A DNA stretch of 64,000 bases from NCBI GenBank assembly GCA_946542235.1, contig CAMNKK010000002.1:1-64000 (forward strand), written 5' to 3'. The DNA comes from an uncultured Clostridia bacterium. GTDB taxonomy: Bacteria; Bacillota; Clostridia; Christensenellales; Aristaeellaceae. The translations under genes were made by a program, and so were the position numbers. Below are positions 8,360 to 18,544 of the stretch, one piece after another. Positions within the stretch are counted from its first letter, which is position 1. Every line of letters begins with the position of its first letter. Under the pieces are notes generated by a model that had not been told where the DNA came from, did not search any database, and worked only from the letters and a program-made list of their open reading frames with translations.

Positions 8360-9724
8360 ATGGACAAAAGGCTGGGTACGCTGATCGACAGCTATCGGGA
8401 TGAATTTGTTGCAAAGCTGCAGGAATGGATCCGGGTTCCTTCCGTGAAGGGGGATCCGGCGGAGGGAGCCCCCTTCGGAACGGAGATCGGCCGGATGATG
8501 AAGCTGGCCATGAAGACGGCGGAGGAAATGGGCTTTTCGGTCCGGGCGTTTGACGGATATGCCTGCGATGCGACGCTGGGAGACAGGGAGGATGTGCTGG
8601 GGGTCCTGGGACATCTGGACGTGGTTCCTGTCGGAGACGGATGGGAACGGGATCCTTTCGGCGCGGAGATCGCGGACGGGAAAATTTACGGCCGGGGAAG
8701 CAATGACGACAAGGGCCCGACCCTGGCGGCCATGTATGCCATGAAGGCACTGAAGGAGGCCGGCATTCCCCTGAAGCGCAGCATTCGCCTGATCATGGGC
8801 GGAGACGAGGAATGCGGGTGGGAATGCATGCGCTATTACAGTGCTCACGCAGCCATGCCTGAGATTGGCTTCAGCCCGGACGCGTCCTTTCCCCTGATCA
8901 ATACAGAAAAGGGAATGCTGGGCTTCGAGCTGCGGTTCCCCGCGGAAAAGGACGGGCTTCAGATCCTGCAGCTGTCCACGGGAGAGCGCACCAACGTCAT
9001 CGCGGGAGAAAGCCGCGCCCTGCTGGCCGGGGGAGAGGAACTGGCGGAAAAGGTTCGCGGCTATGCGTCTGAGACCGGCCTGGATTATCGGGCAGAGGTG
9101 AAAGCGGAAGGCGTATGGGTGACGGCGGTCGGCATTCCCGGGCACAGCGCCTATCCGGAGGGAAAGCGCAGCGCAATCGGCATGATGCTGAAGCTTCTGA
9201 AAGCGCTGGGAGCCAGGGGAGGCATCGCTGTCCTGGCGGACGCGGTGGGACTGGAAAGCGACGGAAAGAGCCTGGGATGCGCCTGCGCGGACGCGGTTTC
9301 CGGGGCGCTGACGAACAATATGGGAATCCTGCGGCTGGAGAGCGGAGCGTGGTTTGCCACGCTGGATTTCCGGTGCCCCGTGGAGGCGGACCAGGAGCAG
9401 CTGATGGAAGCCTGTCGGGCGCATCTGCCGGGAATCGAGGTGCGGGTCAGCACCCGGAAGGCGCCCCATCACGTGCCGGCGGACAGCGAGCTGGTTTCCA
9501 GCCTGCTGGCTGCCTATGAGGAGGAAAGCGGACTGAAAGGGGAAGCCATGTCCACCGGCGGAGGCACCTACGCGAAGGTGCTGAAGCAGGGGGTTGCCTT
9601 CGGCGCGGTTTTCCCGGGCGAGGAGGAGCTGGCGCATCTGGCCAACGAATACGAGCGCATCGACAGCCTGATGCTGGCCATGAAAATCTATGCCAACGCC
9701 CTGGTGCGCCTTGCCGCGGAATAA
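8360..9724 (+). CDS. pepV: M20 family dipeptidase (PepV/Sapep type)
   Basis: A 454-residue zinc peptidase. The M20 metal and catalytic residues are visible: His85 and Asp87 in GHLDVVP, Asp116/Asp117 in GRGSNDDKGP and Glu150/Glu151 in GGDEECGWE. A lid domain lies between them and the C-terminal His-containing region. The family hydrolyses dipeptides in the cytoplasm, so it could process peptides brought in by the two oligopeptide transporters further along. The frame is open further upstream to 8237 but overlaps the previous gene; the ATG at 8360 follows AGAGGACAGAGG and matches the family N-terminus. Confidence 0.9.
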   Translation: MDKRLGTLIDSYRDEFVAKLQEWIRVPSVKGDPAEGAPFGTEIGRMMKLAMKTAEEMGFSVRAFDGYACDATLGDREDVLGVLGHLDVVPVGDGWERDPFGAEIADGKIYGRGSNDDKGPTLAAMYAMKALKEAGIPLKRSIRLIMGGDEECGWECMRYYSAHAAMPEIGFSPDASFPLINTEKGMLGFELRFPAEKDGLQILQLSTGERTNVIAGESRALLAGGEELAEKVRGYASETGLDYRAEVKAEGVWVTAVGIPGHSAYPEGKRSAIGMMLKLLKALGARGGIAVLADAVGLESDGKSLGCACADAVSGALTNNMGILRLESGAWFATLDFRCPVEADQEQLMEACRAHLPGIEVRVSTRKAPHHVPADSELVSSLLAAYEEESGLKGEAMSTGGGTYAKVLKQGVAFGAVFPGEEELAHLANEYERIDSLMLAMKIYANALVRLAAE

Positions 9725-9821
9725 ACCGGAAAAGCCGGCCGGCCGGTGAAGACCGGTTTGCGGCGGAATCCCAAAACAGGCCGGAATACGGATTCCGGAC
9801 GAAACAGCAGAGGAGAAAAGC

Positions 9822-11408
9822 ATGGTTACAGTCAGCAACGTATCCCTTACCTTTGGAGGACAGAAGCTGTTTTCCGGAGCGGACCTGAAATTTCTGCCCG
9901 GAAACTGCTACGGTATTATCGGAGCGAACGGCGCGGGAAAATCCACCTTTCTGAAGATCCTGAGCGGAGAGCTGGAGCCCACCACCGGCTCTGTGACCAT
10001 TCCGCCGAATCAGCGCCTGAGCACCCTGAAGCAGGACCAGTTCATGTATGATGCCTATCCGGTGCTGGACACGGTGATCATGGGCAATCAGCGCCTGTAT
10101 GACATCATGAAGGAAAAGGACGCCCTGTATGCCAAGCCGGATTTCAGCGAAGCGGACGGGGAGAAAGCGGCGGAGCTGGAGGGCGAGTTTGCGGAGATGG
10201 ACGGCTGGAACGCCGAAAGCGATGCCGCCGCGCTCCTGACAGGGCTGGGGATCCCTACGGATGAGCATACCATGATGATGTCCGAGCTTCAGGCCGGGGA
10301 CAAGTTCAAGGTGCTGCTGGCCCAGGCCCTGTTCGGAAATCCGGATATCCTGCTGCTGGATGAACCGACCAACAACCTGGACAACCGGTCCGTGGCCTGG
10401 CTGGAGGATTTCCTGATGGATTTCCCGGGCACGCTGATCGTGGTATCCCATGACCGCTGGTTCCTGAACAATATCTGTACGCATATCGTGGATATTGACT
10501 ATAACCAGGTGAAGCTGTATGTCGGAAACTATGATTTCTGGTATGAATCCAGCAGGATCATGCAGAGCCTGATGAATGACCAGAAGAAACGCCGGGAAGA
10601 CAAGATCCGGGAGCTGCAGGCGTTCATTCAGCGGTTCTCCAGCAACAAGAGCAAGGCGAAGCAGGCCACCAGCCGCCGGAAACTGCTGGATCAGCTGACG
10701 ATTGAGCAGATGCCCGCTTCCAGCCGGCGGTATCCCTATGTGGCCTTTTCTCCGGACCGGGAGGCGGGGAAGGATATCCTGCAGGTGACCGGCCTGAACT
10801 ACAGCCAGGACGGCGTGCAGCTGCTGAAGGATGTCAGCTTCCTGGTGACCCGGGGGCAGAAGATCGCCCTGGTGGGAAATGAACAGGCGGAAACGGCCCT
10901 GTTCCGGATTCTGGCGGAGGAAATCCAGCCGGACAGCGGGACCGTGAAATGGGGCGTAACCATTTCCACCAGCTATTTCCCGAAGGACAACAGCGCCTTC
11001 TTCGACGGCTGCGATCTGAATATGATGCAGTGGTTTGCCCAGTATTCTCCGGAACAGCTGGAAACCTACATGAGAGGATTCCTGGGCCGGATGCTTTTCA
11101 GCGGGGACGATGTGTACAAGCCTGTGAGCGTGCTCTCCGGCGGGGAGCGGGTTCGCTGCATGCTGAGCAGGATGATGCTCAGCGGCGCCAACTTCCTGAT
11201 GCTGGATCAGCCGACAAACCACCTGGATCTGGAGTCCATCACCGCCGTGAACAACGGACTGATCAACTTTCCCGGCAACGTGATCTTCACCAGCCAGGAC
11301 CACCAGTTCATCTCCACCGTGGCAGACCGGATCATCGAGATCCACGCGGACGGAACGATTACCGACTATCTGTGCAACTACGAAGAATACCTGGAAAAAA
11401 CGAAATGA
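9822..11408 (+). CDS. ABC-F family ATPase (YbiT-like) with a degenerate second site
   Basis: A 528-residue soluble protein with two ABC domains joined by an ABC-F linker of charged helices (about residues 240-300). ABC-F proteins act on ribosomes rather than in transport. Domain 1 has an intact Walker A (GANGAGKST, 34-42), Walker B (LLLDEPTNNLD, Glu181) and switch His210, but its signature is SELQAGD (154-160). Domain 2 is the reverse: LSGGE (438-442) is intact, but Walker A reads GNEQAETA with no Lys, the catalytic Glu is Gln463 (LDQPTNHLD) and the switch His is Gln492 (TSQDHQF). One composite ATP site is thus canonical and the other degenerate on both faces. It ends at a strong bidirectional terminator. 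Confidence 0.9.
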   Translation: MVTVSNVSLTFGGQKLFSGADLKFLPGNCYGIIGANGAGKSTFLKILSGELEPTTGSVTIPPNQRLSTLKQDQFMYDAYPVLDTVIMGNQRLYDIMKEKDALYAKPDFSEADGEKAAELEGEFAEMDGWNAESDAAALLTGLGIPTDEHTMMMSELQAGDKFKVLLAQALFGNPDILLLDEPTNNLDNRSVAWLEDFLMDFPGTLIVVSHDRWFLNNICTHIVDIDYNQVKLYVGNYDFWYESSRIMQSLMNDQKKRREDKIRELQAFIQRFSSNKSKAKQATSRRKLLDQLTIEQMPASSRRYPYVAFSPDREAGKDILQVTGLNYSQDGVQLLKDVSFLVTRGQKIALVGNEQAETALFRILAEEIQPDSGTVKWGVTISTSYFPKDNSAFFDGCDLNMMQWFAQYSPEQLETYMRGFLGRMLFSGDDVYKPVSVLSGGERVRCMLSRMMLSGANFLMLDQPTNHLDLESITAVNNGLINFPGNVIFTSQDHQFISTVADRIIEIHADGTITDYLCNYEEYLEKTK

Positions 11409-11415
11409 GAACCCC

Positions 11416-11453
11416 AAAAAGCGGGCTGCGCAAAACGCGCAGCCCGCTTTTTT
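11416..11453. terminator. Bidirectional terminator between the ABC-F gene and the xylanase gene
   Basis: A perfect GCGGGCTGCGC/GCGCAGCCCGC stem with AAAA loop region is flanked by an A-run on the left and a T-run on the right, so it can end transcription from both converging genes. Confidence 0.92.
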
Positions 11454-11464
11454 CGGGTCCGGCC

Positions 11465-12703
11465 TCAGCTGTCTTCTCCGGCCAGGGCATCATACATGGC
11501 ATCGAAGGAGGTCTTGATTTCCCCCTTTTCGGTCAGAATGCCGCCGAAGGTTCCGTTCAGCTTCCAGGTGTACTCATTCCAGGCGTTCGGGGTTACATCG
11601 CTGACGCCCCAGATGGTGACGCTGGTCAGAACGTCCCGGCCCAGCTCCCGGTTGATGCCCCGCAGCATCTCAAACATCCGGCCATAGAAGGCGGCATGCT
11701 CCGCGTCCCGGGATGCTTCATAATTCCGCAAGGCCATTTCCGTGATGTGCACTTCCATGCCCAGATCCGCGAAGGCCCGGATGCTTGCGCGGGTGTTGGC
11801 AATCAGATCGCTGCTGAGGCAGCCGGACTGCTGGCCGTACCCGCCCATATAGCCCTGCATGCCGATGCCGTCAATCAGCTTCCGGGGATTGCCCTTTTCA
11901 TCCGCGGCGAAGGAATTGATCCGCTCCACGAGATGCTTTGCGGCATTGCGCTTCTCGGGATAGAGCATGTTGTAGTCATTGTAGAAAAGACGGATATCCG
12001 CCCCGAGCGCTTCCGCGGCATTGCGGGCATACAGGAAGGAATACTCCACATAGTCTTCGCCGATATACCTGTAGAACGGATTGGGCTGGCCGTTCCGGAC
12101 GGTGCGCCGCAGGGTGGGATCCCCGGCCGCGTATTCGCCGGCGCTGTCGCCCATGGCCTCATTCACGACATCCCAGCAGTAGATGACCCCGGGGAACTTC
12201 GTTTCGAAATGGGTAACGACCTGGGTGATATAGCTTTCCAGGCGGGCCAGCAGCACCTCCCGGGAGGCAACCGGCTTTGCCTGACTGTAATCCTCATGGA
12301 AAAACCACTCGGTCATATAGGCGTCCCAGGTCAGCACATGCCCCCGGACGCCGACTCCGTGATCCCGGGCCCAGCCCACCATCCGGTCCGCCAGGGAGAA
12401 ATCCATCCTGGGCATGCCGTCCTCGCTGCGCTGGCTGGCCTGCTGGTTCAGCAGGGAATATGCCTTGGTCTCGTTGGTGCAGGTGGTGGTGTTGAACTGG
12501 GAGGAGAGCAGGTCCAGATAGGACTGATTCTTCAGCTGATCCGGGCTGAGGCAGATCCCGATCCTGAAGCCGGCTTTTTCCGCCAGCTCCTTCAGGGCGG
12601 GCGAATAGGCGTCCGCGGGCCGGGTGCTGACCTCCGCGCCTGCCGGGAGCAGGCAGCAGCCCAGAAGGGCGGATACCAGAAGACAGAACACCTTTTTCAT
12701 CAT
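11465..12703 (-). CDS. Secreted GH10 endo-1,4-beta-xylanase
   Basis: A 412-residue GH10 enzyme with a Sec signal peptide (cleavage near residue 23, after LLPAGA). The acid/base is Glu182 (WDVVNEAMGD) and the nucleophile Glu322 (EVHITEMAL); the barrel motif GHVLTWD (121-127) is also present. No carbohydrate-binding module is attached. It would cut xylan backbones outside the cell. The ATG at 12703 follows AAAGGAAG; a second ATG lies one codon later. It starts 30 bases after abfA, which removes arabinose side chains, so the two form an arabinoxylan-degrading pair. Transcription ends at 11416-11453. Confidence 0.93.
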   Translation of the reverse strand: MMKKVFCLLVSALLGCCLLPAGAEVSTRPADAYSPALKELAEKAGFRIGICLSPDQLKNQSYLDLLSSQFNTTTCTNETKAYSLLNQQASQRSEDGMPRMDFSLADRMVGWARDHGVGVRGHVLTWDAYMTEWFFHEDYSQAKPVASREVLLARLESYITQVVTHFETKFPGVIYCWDVVNEAMGDSAGEYAAGDPTLRRTVRNGQPNPFYRYIGEDYVEYSFLYARNAAEALGADIRLFYNDYNMLYPEKRNAAKHLVERINSFAADEKGNPRKLIDGIGMQGYMGGYGQQSGCLSSDLIANTRASIRAFADLGMEVHITEMALRNYEASRDAEHAAFYGRMFEMLRGINRELGRDVLTSVTIWGVSDVTPNAWNEYTWKLNGTFGGILTEKGEIKTSFDAMYDALAGEDS

Positions 12704-12733
12704 GGATGCTTCCTTTCTGCTGCCGCGCTGAAA

Positions 12734-14263
<1,530 letters not shown>

Positions 14264-14300
14264 TTATTTACATGAGCTACCATGGCTGATCAACCCGGCC

Positions 14301-15743
14301 TCAGCTGCCGTCCTTCCGGACGGCGGGCGCTTTGCCTTCCGGAAGCTGAGCCCGGAAGGTAATCCTTCCGTCCTTCCAGGAAACATCCAGCTTTCCGTGC
14401 AGACTTCCCACCAGACTTTCCGCGATCGAAAGGCCGATCCCGTATCCGCCCTTTTCGTTATGGGAGGCATCCTCCCGGTAGAACCGGTCAAAAAACTGAC
14501 GGGTATCCACCTTTTCACCCTTCGCATAATCGTTGGAAACCCAGAGATCGATGATCCGACCGTTCTTTCTGGCCCCGCAGAGAATCTTTCCGTGCCCGTC
14601 GCAGTACTTGACCGCGTTGTCCAGCAGCAGGGTCAGCAGCTGCCGGAGGATGCTTTCGTCCGTAAAGGCGGAAAAGGGAGCGGGGATTTCCGTTTCCAGG
14701 GTCTTTTCCTCGCTGGAGGCAACGGCTCTGAAAGAGGAGGCGGTTTCCTCCGTCACCTGAGCCACATTCACCAGGGCCATTTCCAGAGAATCCCTTTCCT
14801 CGGCCCGGGCGATCTTGATCAGGTTTTCCACCAGCCCGCTCATCCGCTCTACCTGGCGCAGGTTGGATGCCGTCCACTCGGATTCGCCTTCCATCATTTC
14901 CTGCATTTCCGTATTGGCGCGGATGACCGCCAGCGGAGTTTTCAGCTCGTGACTTGCGTTGGTGATAAAGCGTTTCTGCCGGTCCGCATTCTCCATTTCC
15001 GACTGGACGACCCGCTGCGAGAGAATCCGCATAATGAAGAAGGCCAGCAGGGTTCCGACAGCCAGCAGGGACATGCTGGCGAAGAGAATACGGTAATTGT
15101 TGGTGAGCTGGGCCGTCCTGTCCACAAAGATGACCAGGGTCTGCCCTTCCTCCGGGGTAAACACGCTGTAATAAAAGCGGCCGATATGCCCGATGGAATG
15201 GGGATGCTCCTTTGCCTGCAGGGCGTATTCCACCGCCTGCCCGTCATCCAGACCGAAGATCAGGTTCCGGTTCACGCGAAGAGGATGATTCTCTTCGTCA
15301 AACAGCACGGTAAAGAAGCTGGTGCCCCGGATATGCTCAAGGGTGCTGCTGTACAGCCAGTCCCGCCCGAAAAGCCTGGGCAGGCTCAGCATGATCCGCG
15401 TCCTTTCCGACTCGGACAGAAGACCGGAAGAGCTGCCGTCCTCCCCGGTACCCTGCCCCGCGCTTCCGACTTCCGATCCGATGCCGGCGCTCCCGGCTCC
15501 GGAACCGCTTAATGCAGACGGGGAAGAATCCGTACCGCCCTCCTCCTGCAGGGAGGACAGAAGCTCGCTGATCTCCACTTCATGGTCGGAAAGGTAGGCC
15601 GTGATTTCCCGGACCTCATTGCGCAGGGCATATTCGCTGAAGCCGTAGATCATACCGCCCATCAGCAGCATGACGCCAAAGAAGGAGAGGGTTGATATCA
15701 GGATGAACTGGTTCCGGATATGCCGGATATGCCGCTCGTTCAT
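14301..15743 (-). CDS. Two-component sensor histidine kinase
   Basis: A 480-residue membrane kinase. Transmembrane helices at about residues 13-34 and 219-240 bracket an extracytoplasmic sensor of about 185 residues. Part of the sensor (about 71-107) is a Ser/Gly-rich low-complexity stretch. The phospho-accepting His265 is in NASHELKTPLAVI; the N box (LLLDNAVKYC) and G2 box (GGYGIGLSIAESL) of the ATPase domain follow. The ATG overlaps the response regulator stop by four bases (ATGA), so the two are translationally coupled. The stimulus is unknown, but the two enzymes downstream degrade arabinoxylan. Confidence 0.92.
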   Translation of the reverse strand: MNERHIRHIRNQFILISTLSFFGVMLLMGGMIYGFSEYALRNEVREITAYLSDHEVEISELLSSLQEEGGTDSSPSALSGSGAGSAGIGSEVGSAGQGTGEDGSSSGLLSESERTRIMLSLPRLFGRDWLYSSTLEHIRGTSFFTVLFDEENHPLRVNRNLIFGLDDGQAVEYALQAKEHPHSIGHIGRFYYSVFTPEEGQTLVIFVDRTAQLTNNYRILFASMSLLAVGTLLAFFIMRILSQRVVQSEMENADRQKRFITNASHELKTPLAVIRANTEMQEMMEGESEWTASNLRQVERMSGLVENLIKIARAEERDSLEMALVNVAQVTEETASSFRAVASSEEKTLETEIPAPFSAFTDESILRQLLTLLLDNAVKYCDGHGKILCGARKNGRIIDLWVSNDYAKGEKVDTRQFFDRFYREDASHNEKGGYGIGLSIAESLVGSLHGKLDVSWKDGRITFRAQLPEGKAPAVRKDGS

Positions 15744-16429
15744 GGCTTCTCCTTTTCCGGACGGAACGGCCGGAGCCGGTAGCTGCCGCCCTTTTCCCCC
15801 TCAATGACAGCCCGCGAGGAAATCCCGCGCAGCTTTCGCCGCAGATAGCACACATACAGATAAACCGTATCCGCGGTGGCTTCCGGTTCCCGGTCCCAGA
15901 CCTGATCCAGAAGGAAGGATTCCGTCAGCTCCCGCTCCGCGTTGGCGGCCAGCAGGTGAATCAGAGCGAACTCCCTGTTGGACAGGCGAATGGAATTTTC
16001 TGCCCGGAGCTCCATGGTTCCGGACAGAAGGGAGAAATCCCCGCAGGACAGATCCGCGGCGGAGTAGGCTGTCCGACGCCGGGTCAGGGCATTGACCCGG
16101 GCGAGAAGCTCTTTCATGGCGAAGGGCTTGGGCAGGTAGTCGTCCGCGCCGGCGGACAGCCCGGCAACCCGGTCGTCCACCTCTGCTTTGGCCGTCAGCA
16201 GAAGCACAGGAAGAAAAATGCCGCGGGCCCGTATTTCCCGAAGAACGCTGAGACCGTCCAGCTTCGGCATCATGATATCCAGCACGGCCGCGTCGTATCC
16301 GCTCTCCTCCATGCGCGCCAGGGCGGCTTCCCCATCGAAAACGGAGTCCACCTCATACCCGGACCGGGTCAGCAGCACGGTTACCGCGCGATTCAGATCC
16401 TGCGTGTCTTCAGCAAGAAGAATGCGCAT
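15740..16429 (-). CDS. OmpR-family response regulator
   Basis: A 229-residue regulator. The receiver domain has the acidic pair at residues 7-8 (LLAEDTQ), phospho-acceptor Asp51 (AVLDIMMPKLDG), a switch Thr in LLTAKAE and the conserved Lys in LPKPFAMKELLAR. A winged-helix DNA-binding domain occupies the C-terminus (SNREFALIHLLAAN through VYLYVCYLRRKL). It is the partner of the overlapping histidine kinase. A GGAGGAG ribosome site lies about 7 bases before the ATG. It follows the alarmone synthetase by 13 bases. Confidence 0.94.
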   Translation of the reverse strand: MRILLAEDTQDLNRAVTVLLTRSGYEVDSVFDGEAALARMEESGYDAAVLDIMMPKLDGLSVLREIRARGIFLPVLLLTAKAEVDDRVAGLSAGADDYLPKPFAMKELLARVNALTRRRTAYSAADLSCGDFSLLSGTMELRAENSIRLSNREFALIHLLAANAERELTESFLLDQVWDREPEATADTVYLYVCYLRRKLRGISSRAVIEGEKGGSYRLRPFRPEKEKP

Positions 16430-16442
16430 TTGAAATCTCCTC

Positions 16443-17024
16443 CTACAGCTCCTGAATCATATCCCGGATGGTCTGCATGGATACATCCGTGGAGGCGAGC
16501 TCATCGGCGCAGCGCTTCAGCTCGCGGGTGATCAGATCCCCGTTTCCGGAAATCGTTTTCTTGTACTTCATATGGTGCTCCAGCGCAGCCCAGGTGTCCA
16601 TGGAAATCGTCCGCAGCTGTATTTCCGCGTAGTACTTTCCGTGAACCCGAAGAATCATGTGGTAGCTCCGGTAGCCGTTGGGCTTGGCGTGACGGATATA
16701 ATCCTTTTCCTGTACAACCTCCACCCCGGGAAGCTGCCGCAGACGGTCCCGGATGGTGTAGACATCATCGAGAAAGGCGCAGACGATCCGGATTCCGATG
16801 GCATCGAAAATCTGCGTCAGCGCGGATTCCTCCGATTCCGGCAGCCCGCGCCTCCGGCACTTTTCCCGCATGCTTTCCTCGCTCTTGATCCGGCTCAGGC
16901 AGTGCTCCACCGGATCCATATCCATGGACCGGGTCATCTCCTTCCGGATGATGTCTATTTCCGCCATCAGCCCGTTCATGGTTTCCAGCATGGCAGGGAG
17001 ATGATCCCCGTAGATGCTTTCCAT
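16443..17024 (-). CDS. Small alarmone synthetase, RelA/SpoT synthetase domain
   Basis: A 193-residue stand-alone RelA/SpoT synthetase domain of the RelQ/RelP size class, without hydrolase, TGS or ACT domains. Visible motifs are RIKSEESMREK, DAIGIRIVC, KPNGYRSYH and the catalytic-acid segment AEIQLRTISMDTWAALEH. Such enzymes transfer pyrophosphate from ATP to GDP or GTP to make (p)ppGpp in the cytoplasm. It is first in a minus-strand set with a two-component system and two hemicellulases. Its own promoter lies at 17074-17101. Whether it is active cannot be judged, but no expected motif is lost. Confidence 0.88.
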   Translation of the reverse strand: MESIYGDHLPAMLETMNGLMAEIDIIRKEMTRSMDMDPVEHCLSRIKSEESMREKCRRRGLPESEESALTQIFDAIGIRIVCAFLDDVYTIRDRLRQLPGVEVVQEKDYIRHAKPNGYRSYHMILRVHGKYYAEIQLRTISMDTWAALEHHMKYKKTISGNGDLITRELKRCADELASTDVSMQTIRDMIQEL

Positions 17025-17073
17025 CAGCAGCCTATCCTTTCATGACCGGAATACAGGTCCGGTTGCTCAGATT

Positions 17074-17101
17074 ATTATACCAGATCTTTCCGGCTTTTCC
17101 A
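17074..17101 (-). promoter_or_regulatory. Promoter of the alarmone synthetase/two-component operon
   Basis: On the minus strand a perfect TATAAT (17074-17079) is preceded by TGG (extended -10) and, 16 bases further upstream, by a weak -35 TGGAAA (17096-17101). The leader would be about 43 bases. Confidence 0.6.
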
Positions 17102-17138
17102 TCCCCCGCCGGGAAAAAGAAACCGGACCGATCCGCTG

Positions 17139-17167
17139 TTGACAGGGGAAAAACCATCCGGTACAAT
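17139..17167 (+). promoter_or_regulatory. Consensus sigma-A promoter of the 2-hydroxyacid dehydrogenase
   Basis: TTGACA (17139-17144), 17-base spacer, TACAAT (17162-17167). The predicted leader of about 150 bases before the ATG at 17325 contains a possible 50-codon open frame (17176-17328) discussed under findings. The 300-base interval 17025-17324 holds this promoter and the divergent one at 17074-17101 and nothing else I can identify. Confidence 0.78.
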
Positions 17168-17324
17168 CAGGAGAAATGAAGAGCGGCAACGGAAAAACAA
17201 CGCTACAGGAGCGGGCAATCCCTTCTTTTCTTCCCGGAGGGGCCGGAAGGCGTCCGGCGGCAGAAGACGGACGGCGGAGGGCGGCCGGGGCAGACGAAGC
17301 GCGGGCTGAACGGAGGAAGCGCAG

Positions 17325-18290
17325 ATGAAAAAAAGAACTCTGGTGACGGTGATTCCCGTGCTGGAACGGGAGCAGATGGAGAGGATCGCTGCCGCGGCGG
17401 AAAAGCGCGGATTCGAGGCGCTGTTCTTTGACACGGAAGAGGAAGCCCTGCCAGCGCTGGCAGACGCGGAGATCATTTTCGGCCAGTTCCCCTCCCTGGC
17501 GGGAAAAGCCCCTGTACTGCGCTGGCTCTGCACGCCCTTCGCCGGGGTTGATCCGTTCATGACCCCGGGCGTTTTTGCGTCCCCGGAGGCTGTGCTGACC
17601 AATTCTTCCGGCGCGTATGGGGTTACGATCTCGGAACACGTGGTGATGCTGGCGCTGGAAATGCTGCGCAGGCAGCCGGAATATCAGGAGATTGTGAAAA
17701 GGCGGGAGTGGATCCGGAACCTTCCGGTGCGGTCCCTGAAAAACAGCCGGATTACCCTGCTGGGGACGGGGGATATCGGACAGGAAACGGCGATCCGGCT
17801 GCGCGCATTCGGTCCGGCCTGCATGACGGGGGTCAACCGGAGCGGAAAAAATCCCGAAAACCTGTTCGACCGGATTCTGCGAACGGACGGGCTTTCCTCC
17901 GTGCTGCCGGAGACGGATATTCTGATCATCTCCCTGCCCGGAACGAAGGATACTTTTCACCTGATGAACGCAGAGCGGCTGGCCATGCTGCCGGACGGGG
18001 CGCTGGTGATCAATGTGGGACGGGGCTGTGTGATGGATCAGAAGGCGCTGGAAAAGGAGCTGCGCGCAGGAAGGCTGCAGGCGGCGCTGGATGTGTTTGA
18101 AACAGAGCCGATTCCGGCGGAGGATTCCCTCTGGAGCTGTCCCCGTCTGCTGATGGCGCCTCATGTGGCGGGAAACATGACGCTGCCCTATACAAAGGAG
18201 CGGATTGTGGAGCTGTTTCTGGAGGATTTTGAAAACTACTGCGCGGGAAGGCCGCTGAAAAGGAAGATCGATCCTGAAAGAGGGTACTGA
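17325..18290 (+). CDS. D-isomer-specific 2-hydroxyacid dehydrogenase
   Basis: A 321-residue NAD(P)-dependent dehydrogenase. The nucleotide-binding loop is LGTGDIGQETA. The catalytic triad positions are seen in INVGRGCVMD (Arg), FETEPIP (Glu) and APHVAGNMT (His). The family interconverts 2-hydroxyacids and 2-oxoacids in the cytoplasm; the substrate cannot be assigned, and glyoxylate/hydroxypyruvate, lactate and phosphoglycerate-like acids are all possible. The ATG has GGAGGAAG a few bases upstream. It stands alone, with its own strong promoter. Confidence 0.88.
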   Translation: MKKRTLVTVIPVLEREQMERIAAAAEKRGFEALFFDTEEEALPALADAEIIFGQFPSLAGKAPVLRWLCTPFAGVDPFMTPGVFASPEAVLTNSSGAYGVTISEHVVMLALEMLRRQPEYQEIVKRREWIRNLPVRSLKNSRITLLGTGDIGQETAIRLRAFGPACMTGVNRSGKNPENLFDRILRTDGLSSVLPETDILIISLPGTKDTFHLMNAERLAMLPDGALVINVGRGCVMDQKALEKELRAGRLQAALDVFETEPIPAEDSLWSCPRLLMAPHVAGNMTLPYTKERIVELFLEDFENYCAGRPLKRKIDPERGY

Positions 18291-18544
18291 GCGGAAAAGC
18301 GTGAAGCAGGGATCTCGGCGGATGAAAAAGAGAGAAGCAAAAAGATTTCTCCAAAAATAATTTTTCGGTTTGCAGGAAACGGAAGCATTCATCCCGAATA
18401 TTCCATCAGAAAGAAAAATGAAAGGGTGTGGTGCCCATGGCACTGAAAATGGGGCAGGAAGCTGCGGCGCGGATCAGCCTGCATTTCTGAATATGCCCAC
18501 CCCCTGTTTGCATGGAATGAACGGAAAGGAGCTAACCTGATTTT

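Noticed and set aside
9781..9798. Hairpin CCGGAAT/ATTCCGG upstream of the ABC-F gene as an attenuator
   Set aside because: Short stem, no T-run, no alternative pairing and no upstream coding leader, so there is no support for an antibiotic-induced attenuator.
18437..18490. A 17-codon frame before hpf with an AAAGGGTG sequence upstream, as a leader peptide
   Set aside because: It is too short, with no regulatory codon run and no paired hairpins; chance occurrence is likely.
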